Origin: Aliiruegeria lutimaris
GTDB taxonomy: Bacteria; Pseudomonadota; Alphaproteobacteria; Rhodobacterales; Rhodobacteraceae
Direction: 5' to 3'
Assembly: GCF_900099935.1 (NCBI RefSeq)
Contig: NZ_FNEK01000055.1
Location: 1-34,693 of the forward strand
DNA length: 34,693 nucleotides
Part shown: positions 31,371 to 34,693 of the stretch, one piece after another
Numbering within the stretch: position 1 is the stretch's first letter
Layout of the letters: the number at the start of each line of letters is the position of its first letter
Position numbers and translations under genes: made by a program
Notes under the pieces: generated by a model
What the model was told of the DNA's origin: nothing
Databases searched by the model: none
What the model saw: the letters and a program-made list of their open reading frames with translations, nothing else

Positions 31371-31377
31371 GTGTTGA

Positions 31378-33042
<1,665 letters not shown>

Positions 33043-33053
33043 GCCAATGAGCC

Positions 33054-33081
33054 GTGGAAAGGGGAGATCTCCTCTTTCCAC
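33054..33081 (+). terminator. Terminator hairpin after groEL
   Basis: GTGGAAAGGGGAG (33054-33066) pairs with CTCCTCTTTCCAC (33069-33081) with one GU pair; the innermost pairs would open to form the loop. It starts 11 bases after the groEL stop. The T content after it (TTCCTGATACCTGTTGTT) is modest. Confidence 0.75.
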
Positions 33082-33282
33082 TTCCTGATACCTGTTGTTA
33101 CGTGAAGCGTTGAAACAGCAATATGTCCTCCTGCGATAGAATAAGCACTCGTTTTGGGGGCGGTGCCACAAAAAGCATCTGTGCCTTTGTCAGCCGACGC
33201 CACCCCCTGATAACAATTTGTTTTTATTGAAAACTCTTTTCGATCTGGCAAACTCGACCTGTTAACAGCGACAGGAGACGAC

Positions 33283-33552
33283 ATGGAGGGAAACGAAACC
33301 GAGTTGATGCTTGCCGGATACGGGCTGACGACGGCGGAATTTTTCTACCGGATGCCCGACTTCAGGAACGTGCTGAATACGTTCGTCTGGCAAGAATACG
33401 ATCTTGCTCCAGACCACCCGCGCCTTTTCCGCTTCATCGAGTATTGGCAGGAGGAAATCGAGGGCCCCTTACATTCGGTTCGCTTCGTGCATCGCAAACA
33501 GATCGCCCCCGGCGAATGGCGCAACGTCGAAGGCGAATTCCGCTTGAACTGA
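33283..33552 (+). CDS. usg: Usg-family protein
   Basis: This 89-residue protein matches the alphaproteobacterial Usg family, first named from the Caulobacter tryptophan region; its function is unknown. The whole protein is the conserved domain: MLAGYGLTTAEFFYRMPDF, then LNTFVWQEYDLAPDHPRLFR, FIEYWQEEIEGPLHSVRF and the tail VHRKQIAPGEWRNVEGEFR. No signal peptide or membrane helix is present. AGGAGA lies at 33273-33278 before the ATG. It stands alone between groEL and the truncated formamidase, with 240 bases of untranslated sequence upstream in which no promoter is certain. Its presence supports an alphaproteobacterial host. Confidence 0.92.
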   Translation: MEGNETELMLAGYGLTTAEFFYRMPDFRNVLNTFVWQEYDLAPDHPRLFRFIEYWQEEIEGPLHSVRFVHRKQIAPGEWRNVEGEFRLN

Positions 33553-33734
33553 CGGTTTGACTAAGGTCAGGAACGCGAGCGCTTTGAGCAAAACAACAAA
33601 TTCGAAGCATGAAGTGCGAGTGGCCGGTCATGACCGACTTCGGCATATAAGGCGTTTGTCGGCGCACTGGGGCGTCTGCACCGAAAAGGCGCTGGCTAGG
33701 CAAGCACTTGCTAACACATGCACTTATTTTAACC

Positions 33735-33765
33735 CGGGCCGCGAGCGCCTATGGCCCGCGGCCCG
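33735..33765 (-). terminator. Terminator of the minus-strand formamidase gene
   Basis: CGGGCCGCG (33735-33743) pairs perfectly with CGCGGCCCG (33757-33765) across a 13-base loop. On the minus strand the stem is followed by GGTTAAAATAAG, and it begins 17 bases after the formamidase stop. Only 182 bases separate it from usg on the other side. Confidence 0.6.
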
Positions 33766-33781
33766 AACCAAAAAGGCTGGG

Positions 33782-34416
33782 TCAGAGGTTGTATTGTTCC
33801 CGTGCGTAGTCTCCCAGACCGACGTCGTCGAGCCGGGATAGCGGGGCGAGGAACGTCACCTGAATGACGCCCGGTGCGCGGCCGATCTCTATTGCGCCGT
33901 TGACCGTGGCGCGGTTGCGAACCTCCGCGACAGTCATCGCCAGCAGCGTCGCTGCGCGCTCCAACCCGTTGTCGATCGCCGCGTTCATGTTTGCCGCCGT
34001 TCCGATAACCGAGACCGGCGCCATCGGCTCGATTTCGGACACACCCCATTTCCTGGCAAGACGCTGGCCTTTGGCCTTCTCGGCCGGGGTGAACGGTCGG
34101 GCCAGCGGCGGCAGATCCTCTTCGAGCGGGAACAGCACCGGACCATCCAGTGGGTAGTTCTTCACCACCTCGACCTGAAGCGTCACGCTGCCGGCGACAT
34201 CCATCGTGTGCCCGGCGATCTCGCCATCCCCCTGGCCGGCGTGCATGTCACCCATGTAGATGCCCGCGCCCTTGACCTTGACCGGGCAGATCAAAATCGC
34301 GCCTGCGCGCACGGCGTCGATGTCCATGTGGCCGTCGGTCTTGTGCTCGGCCAGTTGTTCGGCGGTGATCGCATAGGCGTGGGGCGCGCCGACCAGGAAA
34401 GAGAGGTGGCTCGGTT
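33782..34416 (-). pseudogene. Acetamidase/formamidase family gene, 5' end cut off by an IS3 element
   Basis: The frame is open from the IS boundary near 34416 to the stop at 33782, about 210 codons. The C-terminal two thirds are well conserved: AGAILICPVKVKGAGIYMGD, then MHAGQGDGEIAGHTMDVAG, VTLQVEVVKNYPLDGPVLFP and GVIQVTFLAPLSRL. These match amidases of the FmdA/AmdA type, which hydrolyse formamide or short amides to ammonia. Upstream, HLSFLVGAPHAYAITAEQL and TDGHMDIDAV belong to the same domain, so translation from the internal ATG at 34327 would give a partial protein. Beyond 34416 the sequence changes to the insertion-sequence end. The gene is probably inactive. Confidence 0.78.
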
Positions 34417-34693
34417 TGTCTGAACAGGTTGAAGCCGTTTTCTAAGTGTATGTTCCGCTCAGTTATGCCGCGACCGGGATTGGCCGGGGCAGGTTGAGAT
34501 ATGCCTGATCGGGCGTTTGCCCGTCCAGCGATGAATGCGGTCTCCGCGTGTTGTAGAAGGCCAGGTATCGGGCGAGGCCCGCGCGAGCCTCGGAGACGCT
34601 GTCATAGGCGTGCAGGTAGACCTCTTCATACTTAATCGTCCTCCAGAGACGCTCGACGAATACGTTGTCGCGCCAGGCGCCTTTTCCATCCAT
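34417..34693 (-). mobile_element. Right part of an IS3-family element (continues beyond the window)
   Basis: The element appears to begin at TGTCTGAACAGG (34417), where the formamidase frame ends; IS3-family ends typically start with TG. It carries the OrfB C-terminus (34463-34693). The other end, OrfA and target-site duplication lie outside the window, so the boundary is provisional. Confidence 0.6.
34463..34693 (-). CDS. IS3-family transposase OrfB, C-terminal part (cut by window edge)
   Basis: The last 76 codons are present. DGKGAWRDNVFVERLWRTIK followed by YEEVYLHAY contains the catalytic Glu of the DDE triad (the E of ERLW). FYNTRRPHSSLDGQTPDQAY is the hallmark C-terminal block of IS3-family integrases, and the protein ends RPIPVAA. 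The first two Asp residues are outside the window. The frame is intact as far as seen, in contrast to the older IS remnants elsewhere in the window, so this insertion is probably recent. Confidence 0.93.
   Translation of the reverse strand: MDGKGAWRDNVFVERLWRTIKYEEVYLHAYDSVSEARAGLARYLAFYNTRRPHSSLDGQTPDQAYLNLPRPIPVAA

Overview
The window looks like a piece of a high-GC alphaproteobacterial chromosome, most likely Rhodobacterales. The support is a Usg-family protein, a second-type RpoH sigma factor, a DctPQM TRAP transporter, a CIRCE-controlled groESL operon, and IS1634-, IS5-, IS3- and IS481-type insertion-sequence debris. The genus cannot be named from the sequence alone. Both ends of the window lie inside insertion-sequence material: a transposase C-terminus at 2-244 and an IS3-type transposase at 34463-34693.

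Layout. (1) 525-3092: a DUF4389 membrane protein, an XRE-cupin regulator (minus strand), a secreted fasciclin-domain protein, and an RpoH-type sigma factor. (2) 3100-10532: a hexuronate/aldonate module. UxuA-UxuB (minus strand) diverge from a GntR regulator, a complete TRAP transporter and a zinc L-idonate/L-gulonate 5-dehydrogenase-like enzyme. Read together, an imported acid sugar (L-gulonate, L-idonate, D-fructuronate or D-mannonate) would be converted by way of fructuronate and mannonate to 2-keto-3-deoxygluconate. (3) 10785-22233: a probable ancient genomic island. An intact tRNA-Ala(CGC) at 22158-22233 has a diverged copy of its 3' 45 bases, in the same orientation, at 10785-10829. Between them lie a ruined IS5 transposase and a sugar-catabolic cluster: a 6PGDH-like oxidoreductase, a divergent racemase-fold/aldo-keto reductase pair, a ribose-type ABC importer in the order permease, binding protein, ATPase, then an NAD epimerase-like enzyme, a LacI-type regulator and an SDR. 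(4) 22270-28942: thioredoxin 2, a single-domain globin, a TetR/SDR divergent pair, a GH13_18 sugar phosphorylase and a membrane alpha/beta-hydrolase. (5) 29131-30767: stacked mobile-element scars, a small XRE gene with a suspicious in-frame stop, and the tail of a lost hsp20. (6) 30962-33552: groES-groEL with a heat-shock-type promoter and a perfect-armed CIRCE element, then usg. (7) 33782-34693: a formamidase gene cut by an IS3-family element.

Regulation visible in the sequence: a CIRCE operator and sigma-32-like promoter at groESL; a good promoter for uxuA; matched GCGCTG palindromes placed directly after the -10 elements of two divergent promoters in the island; a GAAACGCGTTTC palindrome upstream of the LacI-type gene; inverted GGACA/TGTCC arms between the TetR gene and its divergent SDR; and several factor-independent terminators.

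The most interesting points are the tRNA-bounded catabolic island and its small apparent regulon of CpG-centred palindromes. No CRISPR array, toxin-antitoxin pair or phage structural gene was seen.
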